Source of the DNA: Corynebacterium kroppenstedtii DSM 44385
GTDB taxonomy: Bacteria > Actinomycetota > Actinomycetes > Mycobacteriales > Mycobacteriaceae
Reading direction: 5' to 3'
DNA length: 64,000 nt
Assembly (NCBI RefSeq): GCF_000023145.1
Contig: NC_012704.1
Coordinates: 62,001 to 126,000 of the forward strand
Shown: piece by piece, positions 1 through 8,193 of the stretch
Layout of the letters: each line of letters opens with the position of its first letter
How positions within the stretch are numbered: position 1 is the first letter of the stretch
Program-made: the position numbers and the translations under genes
Notes under the pieces: model-generated
Told to the model about the DNA's origin: nothing
Seen by the model: only the letters and a program-made list of their open reading frames with translations
The model's database searches: none

Positions 1-50
1 GACGAGATGAGGCAGCAACTGCCGAAGCGATTATGGAGGCTGTGCACTGA
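1..50 (+). CDS. gltB: Glutamate synthase large subunit, C-terminal end (partial)
   Basis: The reading frame open from the window edge (codons from base 3) ends in RDEAATAEAIMEAVH and a TGA at 48-50. That stop overlaps the gltD start by one base (TGATG). Position directly upstream of, and translationally coupled to, gltD makes it the tail of gltB, the glutamine amidotransferase/FMN subunit of NADPH glutamate synthase. Only 15 codons are visible, so the call rests on context. Confidence 0.6.
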   Translation, partial: RDEAATAEAIMEAVH

Positions 51-1588
51 TGGCTGACCCACATGGATTTCAAAAGTATTCCCGCCACGACAAAGCCCAC
101 CGGCCGGTTCCGCTTCGGCTACTGGACTGGCACGAGGTGTACGAAAAGCAGGACTTAACCGATCTGCGCCAGCAGGCAACCCGGTGCATGGATTGCGGGA
201 TCCCCTTCTGCCACGACGGTTGCCCGCTGGGGAACATCATCCCCGAGTGGAACGACCTGGTCCGTTTGGGCCGGTGGCGTGAAGCCTTCGACCGCCTTCA
301 CGCGACCAACAACTTCCCGGAGTTCACGGGCCGTTTGTGCCCCGCGCCGTGTGAAGGGGCGTGCGTTCTGGGCATCAACGATGACCCCGTCACCATCAAG
401 AATGTCGAGTTGGAAATCGTCGAATATGGCTTTGAACATGACTTTGTGAAGCCCATTCGCCCTTCATTCTCGACGGGCCAGTCGGTCGCCGTGGTGGGCT
501 CCGGCCCTGCCGGGTTGGCGGCCGCGCAGCAGCTCACCCGCGCCGGCCACGACGTCACCGTGTTCGAGCGTCACGACCGCCTGGGTGGTCTGATGCGCTA
601 CGGGGTGCCTGAGTACAAGATGGAGAAGAAGTGGATCAACCGCCGCCTGGAACAGATGGTGGCGGAGGGAACCCAGTTCCGCACTAACATTTCCCCATCC
701 GTGAGTGACCTGCAAGGCTTCGACGCCGTCGTGTTGGCGATCGGTTCGACCATCGGCCGCGACCTGCCCATTGAAGGCCGCGACTTAGAAGGCGTCTACC
801 AGGCGATGGAGTACCTCCCGGAGGCCAACAAGGTCCAGGAAGGTGACAGAGAAGTATCGATGATCGACGCCCGCGGAAAGAACGTCGTGATCGTTGGTGG
901 TGGCGACACGGGCACGGACTGCTTCGGAACGGCATTGCGCCAGGGCGCGAAGAGCGTCGTGCAGTTCGATATCGGCCCGAAGCCACCGCGGCCACGGGCG
1001 GCATCGACCCCGTGGCCAACCTTCCCCCGCAAGCTTCGCGTCGCAACGGCCCACGAAGAGGGCGAGTACGAGGTCTCCGGCGAGGAAGAAAAGGAACTCG
1101 TGGAGAAGCTCGGCCTGGACGCCCGCGTGAAAGGGCACCCGCTGGGCAACCGCCAGTGGAAAACGAACACGGTGGAGTTCATCGGCACCGACGGGAAGAT
1201 CACGGGGCTGAAGGGCACCCTGGTGGACCGCACCCCGGAGGGCACGATCCCCATCGAGGGGTCCGATTTCGAGATCGACGCGGACCTGGTGCTGCTCGCG
1301 ATGGGATTCGCATCTGTGGATCGCGCCGGGATTGTCGACGAGTTGGGGCTGGAGATCGACGGCCGCGGGCGGATTGTTCGCGACGAGAACTTCCGCGCGG
1401 AGGTGCCGCTCACGGCTGGATTCCGGGCGCCGGTCTTTGTTGCTGGCGACGCGGGGCGCGGGCAGTCCCTCATCGTGTGGGGGATTTCGGAGGGCCGCTC
1501 GGCTGCAGCCGCAGTGGATCGCCAGCTCATGGGCGAGTCCAGTTTGCCGACCGCTATCGTGCCGACGGACGTGCCGATGCGGGCGTAG
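50..1588 (+). CDS. gltD: Glutamate synthase (NADPH) small subunit
   Basis: 512 residues, the usual length for GltD. The beta subunit passes electrons from NADPH through FAD and Fe-S clusters to the large subunit, which makes two glutamates from glutamine and 2-oxoglutarate in the cytoplasm. Visible motifs: N-terminal cysteine clusters (CMDCGIPFCHDGCP near residue 45 and GRLCPAPCEGAC near 95), an FAD Rossmann loop (VVGSGPAGLAAA near 148), an NADPH loop (VIVGGGDTGTDC near 283) and a C-terminal FAD-contact segment (DAGRGQSLIVWGISEGR). The start overlaps the upstream gltB stop, so the two are co-translated. A strong inverted repeat follows the stop. Confidence 0.96.
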   Translation: MADPHGFQKYSRHDKAHRPVPLRLLDWHEVYEKQDLTDLRQQATRCMDCGIPFCHDGCPLGNIIPEWNDLVRLGRWREAFDRLHATNNFPEFTGRLCPAPCEGACVLGINDDPVTIKNVELEIVEYGFEHDFVKPIRPSFSTGQSVAVVGSGPAGLAAAQQLTRAGHDVTVFERHDRLGGLMRYGVPEYKMEKKWINRRLEQMVAEGTQFRTNISPSVSDLQGFDAVVLAIGSTIGRDLPIEGRDLEGVYQAMEYLPEANKVQEGDREVSMIDARGKNVVIVGGGDTGTDCFGTALRQGAKSVVQFDIGPKPPRPRAASTPWPTFPRKLRVATAHEEGEYEVSGEEEKELVEKLGLDARVKGHPLGNRQWKTNTVEFIGTDGKITGLKGTLVDRTPEGTIPIEGSDFEIDADLVLLAMGFASVDRAGIVDELGLEIDGRGRIVRDENFRAEVPLTAGFRAPVFVAGDAGRGQSLIVWGISEGRSAAAAVDRQLMGESSLPTAIVPTDVPMRA

Positions 1589-1590
1589 CT

Positions 1591-1613
1591 GCCGACTAGT
1601 CGGACTAGTCGGC
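1591..1613. terminator. Inverted repeat between convergent gltD and nitroreductase genes
   Basis: Perfect 11-bp inverted repeat (GCCGACTAGTC and its complement around one central base). As RNA it gives a 9-bp stem with a 5-nt loop. It sits 3 nt after the gltD stop and overlaps the stop of the opposing gene, so it could end both transcripts. There is no T-run. Confidence 0.5.
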
Positions 1614-2213
1614 GATGCGGAACACGTCGGCGTCGTCCATCCGTGGTCCGCGCGGGTGGTGCGCGTCGGTGTCAGCCGGGACCCCAGCGATGATGACCAT
1701 GATGGCCTGTTCGCCGTCGCGAAGGAATTCCTTGGTGACGGCATCGGCATCAAAACCGCCCATCGGGCCGACGCCTAGTCCGACGGCGCGGAGGCCCAAG
1801 ATGAAATAGGCCGCCTGCAGGTTGGCGGACTGAAGAGCGACGGCGGTGCGCACCTCTTCGTTGCCCTCGAACATGTCGCGAGGGCCATCGCCGCCGGCGG
1901 GGAACTGCTGGGGCAAGTGGTTGTGGAAGTTCGTGTCTGCGGCCAAGACGAAGGCGAGGGGTGCCTTTTCGGTCTTGGCTTGGTTGTTGCCCATCATGTG
2001 TGGGACGAGGCGGGAACGCTTGTCCTTGGGGACCTCGATGATGCGCAGTGGTTGCCCGTTCATCGACGTCGGGCCCCACTTGACGAGGTCACGTACGGAT
2101 TTAATGACCTCGGGGTCGATGCTGGTGTCCTCAAAAGCGCTGGTGGTGTGGGCGTCGCGGAAGAGGACGTTGAGGGCTTCGTCGTTAATGATGAATGGTG
2201 CTGTAATTGACAT
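1605..2213 (-). CDS. Nitroreductase family protein (RutE/HadB-like)
   Basis: 202 residues, cytoplasmic, with the compact nitroreductase fold of the malonic semialdehyde reductase (RutE) subgroup. Visible family features are the N-terminal FRDAHTTSAFEDTSI segment, the FMN-contact stretch VKWGPTSMNGQP near residue 45, the central ALQSANLQAAYFILGLRAVGLG helix (residues about 126-147) and GPMGGFDADAV. Such enzymes use FMN and NAD(P)H to reduce aldehydes, enones or nitro compounds. No pyrimidine-degradation genes are nearby, so the substrate is open. No clear Shine-Dalgarno precedes the ATG; a leaderless message is possible. Convergent with gltD. Confidence 0.85.
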   Translation of the reverse strand: MSITAPFIINDEALNVLFRDAHTTSAFEDTSIDPEVIKSVRDLVKWGPTSMNGQPLRIIEVPKDKRSRLVPHMMGNNQAKTEKAPLAFVLAADTNFHNHLPQQFPAGGDGPRDMFEGNEEVRTAVALQSANLQAAYFILGLRAVGLGVGPMGGFDADAVTKEFLRDGEQAIMVIIAGVPADTDAHHPRGPRMDDADVFRIAD

Positions 2214-2390
2214 GTCATTTATGACTACGCGGGTGGGGAGGGCGTGTCAACTGGAATATTCCCTGGAGGACGATCGCGGGTTTGTGATCGTGAGTTTAAA
2301 AGGGAGTATCTTCCAGCCGAATTCCCGCATGCGCCAGGGTTGCTCGGCCCGAGTCAGTTAAACGAACAGCGCGAGTCTCCTTAATACGTT

Positions 2391-2987
2391 TCACCCACCC
2401 ATATCGAAGAATGTGGTGCACAATTCTTTACCAAGGGACCCCGCGATATGGAAGCGTCGCTCGGTCGAGTCCATGCACGGAGTGGCAGTCAAGGAATCCG
2501 GGTGGGGAAGTTCCCATGTAGACAGCAATTCGCAGCCCGTGGGCGTGAGCTCCCATGTCTTGGTTAGATATTCCCGGCTGGAAAACTGTTCAGCCAGCTC
2601 TACTCCAAGTCTGCCTGCGAAGTGCTTATAGCACGTGCGACCAGCCCTGAACCGATCAGCTGAGTTGGAAGCCCGGAGGCTGTGTGCAGTATCAAGCTTT
2701 CTCTGAGTGAGGACCCCTAACTTCTCGATGGCATGGGCAACCTCATCGCTAGCAAGCCGGACATAACGATGTCGTCCTTGGTGGATATCAACCACTAGCC
2801 CCTGGTCAGCGAGGATGTTGACGTGTGCCGAGGCAGTGGAACGTGCAAGGACACAGTAATTAGCTAGTTCCCCTACAGTCCATGCGCGCCCATCCATAAG
2901 AGCTGCACACATAGCTGCACGGGACGTGTCAGCTAGCGCACCGGCAGTCTGTGAAATATCCGGAAGAGATTCAGGGAACGTGCGCAT
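2391..2987 (-). CDS. ArsR/MarR-like winged-helix transcriptional regulator
   Basis: About 198 residues. The first ~95 residues form an ArsR-type winged helix: ISQTAGALADTSRAAMCAALMDG, recognition-helix region LARSTASAHVNILADQGLV (about 48-66), wing DIHQGRHRYVRLAS. The C-terminal half has RTCYKHFAGRLGVELAEQF, seen in a subgroup of ArsR proteins next to efflux genes; no CxC metal site is visible. Two ATGs (2993 and 2987) are in frame; GGAG sits 8 nt before the second, so I chose 2987. Divergent from an MFS pump, with palindromes between, so it probably represses the pump and itself. Ligand unknown. Confidence 0.8.
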   Translation of the reverse strand: MRTFPESLPDISQTAGALADTSRAAMCAALMDGRAWTVGELANYCVLARSTASAHVNILADQGLVVDIHQGRHRYVRLASDEVAHAIEKLGVLTQRKLDTAHSLRASNSADRFRAGRTCYKHFAGRLGVELAEQFSSREYLTKTWELTPTGCELLSTWELPHPDSLTATPCMDSTERRFHIAGSLGKELCTTFFDMGG

Positions 2988-3015
2988 ATCCATCGCTCCA
3001 GTGTGGGGCTCAATT

Positions 3016-3056
3016 AGTTCGGTGCTCGCCGAACTGTTCCTAGGTCACACTTGACC
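3016..3056. promoter_or_regulatory. Two adjacent palindromes, candidate operator of the ArsR-type regulator
   Basis: In the divergent regulator/efflux-pump interval there are two perfect inverted repeats: AGTTCGG/CCGAACT (3016-3022 and 3029-3035, 6-nt spacer) and GGTCA/TGACC (3043-3047 and 3052-3056, 4-nt spacer). The first begins about 30 bp upstream of the regulator start, where an autoregulatory operator would lie. Which palindrome is bound, if either, is inferred only. Confidence 0.45.
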
Positions 3057-3258
3057 GTATCAATTTCGACGAAAACCAGGGGAGTGATGACGGTGAGCAC
3101 GCAAGGTTCGCGGTACAGGGACACTTATGACGGCAGCTTCTACCTGGGCTTACGAACTTATTACAGTGCGCCACCTCAACGCTCAGCGCCGTAACACCGC
3201 TGTTCGAGCTATTTATCACTAAAAGAAATCGTCTGAGATGACATGGAAGGGGCAAGCG

Positions 3259-4635
3259 GTGGCCGTACAGCGAAAAACCGGGGCATTGGTGTCTGTGGTA
3301 CTGGGATTTTTTATCGTCATGCTCGACACCACCATTGTGAATGTTGCACTTCCCAACATGGCCACTTCGTTGAATACGAATGTGGTGACGCTGCAGTGGG
3401 TCGTCGATGCCTACACATTAGCTTTTGCCGCACTCCTGCTGTCTGCGGGTGCTGCTTGCGATCGCTTGGGAGCTCGCGCAGTCTACGTCTTCGGACTGGT
3501 CGAATTTGGGGTGCTCTCTCTTGTTTGTGCCTTGTCATCAAGCGGGGGTGTCTTGATTATTGCTCGGGCACTTCAAGGAATCGGTGCAGCGGCTATCGTG
3601 CCCGGTTCACTGGCATTATTAGCAACGGTCTATCCTGACCCTGCTGAGCGCGCACGTGCGATTGGTCTCTGGGGTGGAGCCGGTGGCATCGCTTCCGCGT
3701 GTGGTCCGGTACTTGGTGGGTTGCTTGTATCTGCGGTTGGGTGGCAGACAGTTTTCTGGGTTAATTTACCGATCATTGCATTTGGTTGCTGGTTGACCTT
3801 TCACAGTATCGATGCTTCCCCTCATGATCGCACGCATAGACTGGATCCCGCTGGGCAGGCGCTTTCGATTGGCGCGCTCGTGGCTATTACTTACTCTGTT
3901 ATCTCTTCTGGGGAGCGGGGATGGACGCAGGAGCAACTCCTGGTCCTCTGGATCGGCGGTGTACTGAGTCTACTTTTCGTATGGGTGGAATATCGTCATC
4001 CAGATCCCATGCTGCCCATCGGTCTCTTTCGGAGCCCACGGTTTTCCGCCGCAACTCTTGTCGGCTTCGCGTTGAATGTCAGTTTTTTCGGGCAGCTATT
4101 TGCTCTCTCATTATTTTCCCAGACTTATCGGGACTATGAACCGATTATCGCCGGGCTTGCTCTAGCTCCTCAGGCCTGCAGTGCCGTAGTCGCTTCTCCC
4201 TTGGGTGGCCGGGTGGCAGCCCACATTGGTGCATTTCCAGCTATGTTCATCGGGCTTCTGATTGGAACAGTTGGATTCGGAAGCTTAGTCATTTTGTCCT
4301 CGACAACGCCATATCTTTTAATCGCCATCGTGTCCTTCATTGCAGGTTTTGGTATGGCATTCGCGATGCCTGCTGCTACATCCGCAGCTGTGACGACGGC
4401 ACCGCCTTCATACACAGGTGTCGCTGGTGGAGTCATTAATGCTGCCCGTCAGACCGGCAGTGTTTTTGGTGTCGCAGTTCTAGGCGGCATGATTGCTGGA
4501 AAAGATACTTTTCTAGCCGGATTTCATCAGGCTGTGGGAACCGCAAGTGCCGTATTTGCTGTAGCAGCTGTACTGGTCCTCATTTTTCTGGCAACAACTC
4601 GTGCGCCAGTATCGAACAAGGCTCGCACCCATTGA
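3259..4635 (+). CDS. MFS drug efflux transporter, DHA2 (EmrB/QacA-like) family
   Basis: About 458 residues with regularly spaced hydrophobic helices, consistent with a 14-TM DHA2 exporter in the plasma membrane. Diagnostic stretches: MLDTTIVNVALPNM in TM1 (family motif D1), WVVDAYTLAFAALLLSAGAACDRLGAR (motif A region), ALQGIGAAAIVPGSLALL (motif B) and the motif-C-like GPVLGGLL. It should export hydrophobic cations or other drugs by proton antiport; the substrate is not predictable. An ATG at 3238 is in frame, but GGAAGGGG lies 6 nt before a GTG at 3259, so I chose the GTG. Probably controlled by the divergent ArsR-type gene. Confidence 0.9.
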   Translation: MAVQRKTGALVSVVLGFFIVMLDTTIVNVALPNMATSLNTNVVTLQWVVDAYTLAFAALLLSAGAACDRLGARAVYVFGLVEFGVLSLVCALSSSGGVLIIARALQGIGAAAIVPGSLALLATVYPDPAERARAIGLWGGAGGIASACGPVLGGLLVSAVGWQTVFWVNLPIIAFGCWLTFHSIDASPHDRTHRLDPAGQALSIGALVAITYSVISSGERGWTQEQLLVLWIGGVLSLLFVWVEYRHPDPMLPIGLFRSPRFSAATLVGFALNVSFFGQLFALSLFSQTYRDYEPIIAGLALAPQACSAVVASPLGGRVAAHIGAFPAMFIGLLIGTVGFGSLVILSSTTPYLLIAIVSFIAGFGMAFAMPAATSAAVTTAPPSYTGVAGGVINAARQTGSVFGVAVLGGMIAGKDTFLAGFHQAVGTASAVFAVAAVLVLIFLATTRAPVSNKARTH

Positions 4636-5261
4636 TTTCGTGATGTCAGGTATTATGGCTTGGACAAGACCGGTTCCGCTGACCAGAGGGTAGCCCAGGG
4701 CCAATCCTCATTTTTCTTTCGCTTCCCGACTTTGGAGGTTACACGAGGAACAAGGGGCGAAAAGGAGGTGTGGCAACGATGTCGTAGGAAACATCATGCT
4801 CGGTACGAACTTCAGGATTGCGTGCGCGCAGGATAGCTACTGCGATTTTTGAACGGTTTCGGTTCGATCTCAAACGCCGCCGCTTGCTCGGTTCGTTCTT
4901 CGACGGTCCTGTGCATCGCGAGGTCATCGGTGGTTCTTCTAACGGCGTTATAGCTCATTCGATTAAGGAACCCGTTAGTGTTTACCCATAGACTGTTCAC
5001 TATCTATTGCTCTGGGTAGAAAGACTCGTTATCTCCACGAACATCAACAACAATAACGGTAACGTGTTCATTCAGTCTGGCAAACTTATCTGCGGTCTAG
5101 GGGTGTGGGGCACGTTCGTCAACTTAGAGCTGCCTGACAGTATTGGTAACAAGGTCCCTTGTTTAGAGACAAGCTGATAGCCTGGACCTCAACTGCTCCA
5201 TACCCCTAGTCCAAGCGGCCACGTTCATATGATCGTGTCCCCAAGTACGAGGAGATCGACG
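4636..5261. other. Intergenic region without a convincing gene
   Basis: 626 nt between the efflux pump and the first small secreted gene. Two short overlapping minus-strand frames (about 4739-5000) contain a run of plausible residues (ERTEQAAAFEIEP) but have no start signal and shift frame, so they may be decayed coding sequence. The last part should hold the promoter for the 5262-6523 genes; no clear -35/-10 pair was found. Confidence 0.4.
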
Positions 5262-5693
5262 ATGAATATCTTTCATTCAACAGCTGTAGCAGCTTTAGCT
5301 CTAGCGGCGACGGTAGTCGTTCCGGCGAATGCTTACGCTAGTGAGGCACCTGATGCACTATCGGCAGATTCCGTAAGAGAAACAGTACTGGCTCCAGGCG
5401 AAAGCGCTGTTTTTCAAAAAGGCGACATTGCTAGGGTTGAACTAATCCCATCTGATCTGTCAAGGAAAAGGCAGGCTAGATCGGCTGATTTAGCGACGGC
5501 GCCGAACTGTATTGTCGCGAAAGCCGAAAAAGGATTTGTTCAGGTGTATAACAATTGCGGTGGGAAAGAACCCCAACGCATTAAAGTCAAGTTAGCCTTT
5601 GGCCCCGACACGGCATGTAAAGCAATCCAGCCTGGTACCCGTTCTAACGTCGGCCCTGCTATTGGTCGGGTCGACGGAGTCTACCTCTGCTAG
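5262..5693 (+). CDS. Small secreted four-cysteine protein with tendamistat-like pattern
   Basis: 143 residues, exported: start MNIFHSTAVAALALAATVVV with likely cleavage after NAYA. The mature C-terminal ~65 residues hold four cysteines (PNC...NNC...ACKAIQPG...VYLC). Spacing and the motifs IKVKLAF, DTACKAI-PG, NVGPAIG and a terminal YLC resemble tendamistat-type alpha-amylase inhibitors, small beta-sandwiches with two disulfides (C-x15-C and a second, wider pair). The inhibitory W-R-Y triad of tendamistat is not present; the corresponding loop reads KGFVQVYNN. The ATG at 5262 has AGGAG 9 nt upstream; an earlier ATG at 5229 would spoil the signal peptide. First gene of an apparent three-gene operon. 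Fold assignment is by eye. Confidence 0.6.
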   Translation: MNIFHSTAVAALALAATVVVPANAYASEAPDALSADSVRETVLAPGESAVFQKGDIARVELIPSDLSRKRQARSADLATAPNCIVAKAEKGFVQVYNNCGGKEPQRIKVKLAFGPDTACKAIQPGTRSNVGPAIGRVDGVYLC

Positions 5694-5716
5694 AGAGTAA
5701 AGATCAGGAAGAAGAC

Positions 5717-6055
5717 ATGAAAACACTACGCAGTAAAATCGCTTCCGGAGTGATTGTGGCTCTTACTTTTTCCACATGTTTCGTGCCTCAGGCTGGCGCA
5801 TTAGGGAAAAGCGATCCCCGTCACAAGGATAGTATCGGGACATACACGGTAAAATGTCAGGTGCATGAGAATGCTCCGGGGAACCCCGTCAGTGGTTTTG
5901 TATTCGGTAATCACTCCAGCGATCCTGATGAAGCCGAGAAGGATGCCGATCTGTTCGTCTCTAAATTCGGCTCAAATCATACAAAGCGTCATTGTAAGAC
6001 GCAGAAGAAATACCAGCCTCGAGGCGCTTACACAACGTCTATGGATGTCATGTAG
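5717..6055 (+). CDS. Small secreted protein with two conserved cysteines (copy A)
   Basis: 112 residues with a clear signal peptide (MKTLRSKIASGVIVALTF..., cleavage near QAGA/LG). The mature ~85-residue part carries YTVKCQV, NAPGNP, FGNH, EKDADLF, KFGSN and KRHCKTQ; its two cysteines could form one disulfide. About half of the aligned mature residues, including both cysteines, are identical to the product of the inverted gene at 15812-16132. I recognise no named family. SD AGGAAG stands 8 nt before ATG. It follows the tendamistat-like gene by 23 nt and precedes a small intracellular partner gene, the same order as in copy B, suggesting a secreted effector with a dedicated partner or immunity protein. 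Confidence 0.7.
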   Translation: MKTLRSKIASGVIVALTFSTCFVPQAGALGKSDPRHKDSIGTYTVKCQVHENAPGNPVSGFVFGNHSSDPDEAEKDADLFVSKFGSNHTKRHCKTQKKYQPRGAYTTSMDVM

Positions 6056-6082
6056 TCCCTCATGCTAGAGAAAGGAAGTGGC

Positions 6083-6523
6083 ATGGACGAGGTTGAAACG
6101 TGGTGCTTTTTTACCAAATTCGTATGCCGCTACGACGATCTTGATCAGGCAAAAGCACGGCATCAAAGATGCGTCGATGCCCTCCGCATAACGAACACGG
6201 TGCATTTCTCCTCCGAGGACGCCTATCAAGCCGGTCACACTGAACCGACTTTTAGACTCCTGTTAACAGAGATCATTCCACCGGGCAAGGAGATCACCCC
6301 TGAGAAAAAAAAAGAATATAAAGAAGAATATTCAGTCTTTGTTTTTGTCACAATTGTGGATATCCCCAACACCCCTGATTCAGACGGTGATGAAGTGAGG
6401 ATTGTCGGCGAGAAATTAGAGATCGATTTCGAGGAAGGACTTCCTGCGAGATTCCCCAGCCGAACACGTGGTATCCGAGTCAGCCGAACCGGGAATGAAA
6501 TTAATGGCTGCATCTACCAATAG
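6083..6523 (+). CDS. Small acidic partner protein of secreted copy A (candidate immunity protein)
   Basis: 146 residues, acidic, without signal peptide or membrane helix, hence probably cytoplasmic. ATG at 6083 is preceded by AAAGGAAG; an in-frame ATG at 6062 has none. It resembles the product at 15379-15810 weakly but over its length: both start with ET-x-x-F-x-T-x-F-x-x-R followed by DL, carry an ALRIT/AREIT helix end, and have a beta-rich later half. Both lie directly downstream of homologous secreted proteins. No named family recognised. Role as immunity protein, chaperone or antagonist is inference from gene order alone. Codons 82-92 are lysine/glutamate rich. Confidence 0.6.
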   Translation: MDEVETWCFFTKFVCRYDDLDQAKARHQRCVDALRITNTVHFSSEDAYQAGHTEPTFRLLLTEIIPPGKEITPEKKKEYKEEYSVFVFVTIVDIPNTPDSDGDEVRIVGEKLEIDFEEGLPARFPSRTRGIRVSRTGNEINGCIYQ

Positions 6524-6796
6524 CTTATGTAAAAATTTCGCAATGTATTCGCGTACACACCGGATACTACCTTCACATGGATATAGCTTCATAGCCGCTT
6601 ACGTCCAATGGGTTTAGGCTAATGTTTGCTTAAACCGTTTTCGGTGTTGCATCAGGCCTTCTGTAGCCTATTGGTGATTTGAGGAGCAAAACGCGGGGGT
6701 GCACTTTTTGGACGTGTCACGTCATCATAGTCTGTGGACGTGTTCGTTATGTTAGTCTAATTAGTATTTGTTGTTTGCTTTTCTATTGGTCTGTAT

Positions 6797-8188
6797 ATGG
6801 AGAAAGCTTTCACTGTGCTCAAAGAGCTGAGAGATCTGCACCCGATGGCGGCGTCAATCCTCATTGTGACTGCGGTGTCCTCCTGGATGCTCACGCTGTC
6901 ATTAGGTTTGACCATTGTTGGCGCTCAAGCTTCAGGGACTGACGCTGGGGAACAGTTCGCTGCAATAGGCGGCTTGCAGATTGCCTTAACGTGTTTGTCC
7001 GTCATCTTGTGTGCTCCCAGTGTGGTCCGCCTCGCGATTCGTCAAGATTCCCGGCGAGTGGCATTGTGGCAGGTTATCGGAGCGTCACCGCGTCAAGCCC
7101 GGTGGCGCTATGTGCTCTTGGCTTCTCTGTCGTCCCTAGTCGGATCGTTGCTAGGTGCATTTCTCGGTTATGTTTCGTGGCCTGCCTTCACTGATCTGGT
7201 GAGGCGGACCGGTTTCTTACTGACGCCGGGGTTAGAGTCGAAGTCGATTAACATCGGTGCCCTCCTATCTGGCCCCCTGAGTGCCTTCGGAGTTGTCCTC
7301 TTAGCGACACTCTTTGGATCGGCAGCTATGTCTAAGATCGATCCAGTTCAAGCTGTTGCAGAAACTCCTGAGCAACGAGGCAAAACCGGGTTCCTACGCT
7401 TATTCCCTTCGATAGCGATCGTTGCTGGTATAGCTGTCGGCTATATAGCAATCGCTAATACCTCACCGGTCACCAAGCCAGATAGTTTAAGTGGCCTGAT
7501 TTCTGCATATTGGGGAGCGGCCCTCGGCTTACTGTTGGCATATGGCATCTCTGACAAGGCGTTGGTCCATCCTGTTGTGAGACTTGTCGGGGCTTTGTTT
7601 TCATTTACGAAGTCCGATTCGTGGTTTATTGCTAAGACATCCGCGTGCCGACGATCGATTGTCTCAACGTCGGTGATTACCCCGTTAGTTGTTGCTGCTG
7701 CCTCTGTTGGGTCTGTATTTGGCATGGTCGCTCAAACCAAGAACGTTTCTGTCGCCCTCGGTCAAAGCGAGGAGGATTTACAAGTTAGCCCTCCCGGACA
7801 AATTATTTTAGTTTTCGGCCTGCCAGTGATTATTGCTGCCTCGTCCGCGATTGTCTCTGTATATTTGACAAGCCGACTGAGAAATCATGACATTACACTT
7901 CTTGAGGTCCTCGGAGCCCGGCCCTCAACAATCCGTGTTGCAGCAGTCTGTGAATCGCTCATTTATTATTTATCTTCGACTGTCATAGCATTCCTCATGC
8001 TAGCGGTTAACGCGTTTTTTATGGGCAAGGTACTCGCTGCAGGTCCTGTTCCACATGCGTCTCCAGTTTGGTTCGGGAGCGAGACGTTTCTCTTACTCAC
8101 CGCAAGTTTCATACTCTTGTCGATTTCAATAATTGTACCGACCATGCGAAGCTCTTCAGAGTTGAACGTCACGACATTAACGAGGTAA
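6797..8188 (+). CDS. ABC transporter permease, FtsX-like
   Basis: 463 residues, multi-spanning, with two FtsX-like cores: VVRLAIRQDSRRVALWQVIG plus following helices (about residues 73-135), and a C-terminal repeat containing YLTSRLRNHDITLLEVLGA (about 355-373). FtsX/MacB-type permeases work mechanically with a LolD/MacB-like ATPase and commonly export or sense peptides such as bacteriocins and lantibiotics. The matching ATPase starts 5 nt downstream. No good ribosome-binding site precedes the ATG at 6797; the message may be leaderless or start at the Met codon at 6845. Position after the secreted-protein operon suggests a role in export of, or resistance to, a peptide. Confidence 0.8.
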   Translation: MEKAFTVLKELRDLHPMAASILIVTAVSSWMLTLSLGLTIVGAQASGTDAGEQFAAIGGLQIALTCLSVILCAPSVVRLAIRQDSRRVALWQVIGASPRQARWRYVLLASLSSLVGSLLGAFLGYVSWPAFTDLVRRTGFLLTPGLESKSINIGALLSGPLSAFGVVLLATLFGSAAMSKIDPVQAVAETPEQRGKTGFLRLFPSIAIVAGIAVGYIAIANTSPVTKPDSLSGLISAYWGAALGLLLAYGISDKALVHPVVRLVGALFSFTKSDSWFIAKTSACRRSIVSTSVITPLVVAAASVGSVFGMVAQTKNVSVALGQSEEDLQVSPPGQIILVFGLPVIIAASSAIVSVYLTSRLRNHDITLLEVLGARPSTIRVAAVCESLIYYLSSTVIAFLMLAVNAFFMGKVLAAGPVPHASPVWFGSETFLLLTASFILLSISIIVPTMRSSSELNVTTLTR

Positions 8189-8193
8189 ATCCC

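Noticed and set aside
785..1753. A 322-codon minus-strand frame opposite gltD
   Set aside because: Shadow of the GC-rich gltD gene; the gltD motifs are complete and the antisense sequence is Arg/His-rich without domains.
4739..5000. Two overlapping minus-strand frames of about 62 codons after the efflux pump
   Set aside because: No ribosome-binding site, differing frames, and no family recognised; at most decayed coding sequence.
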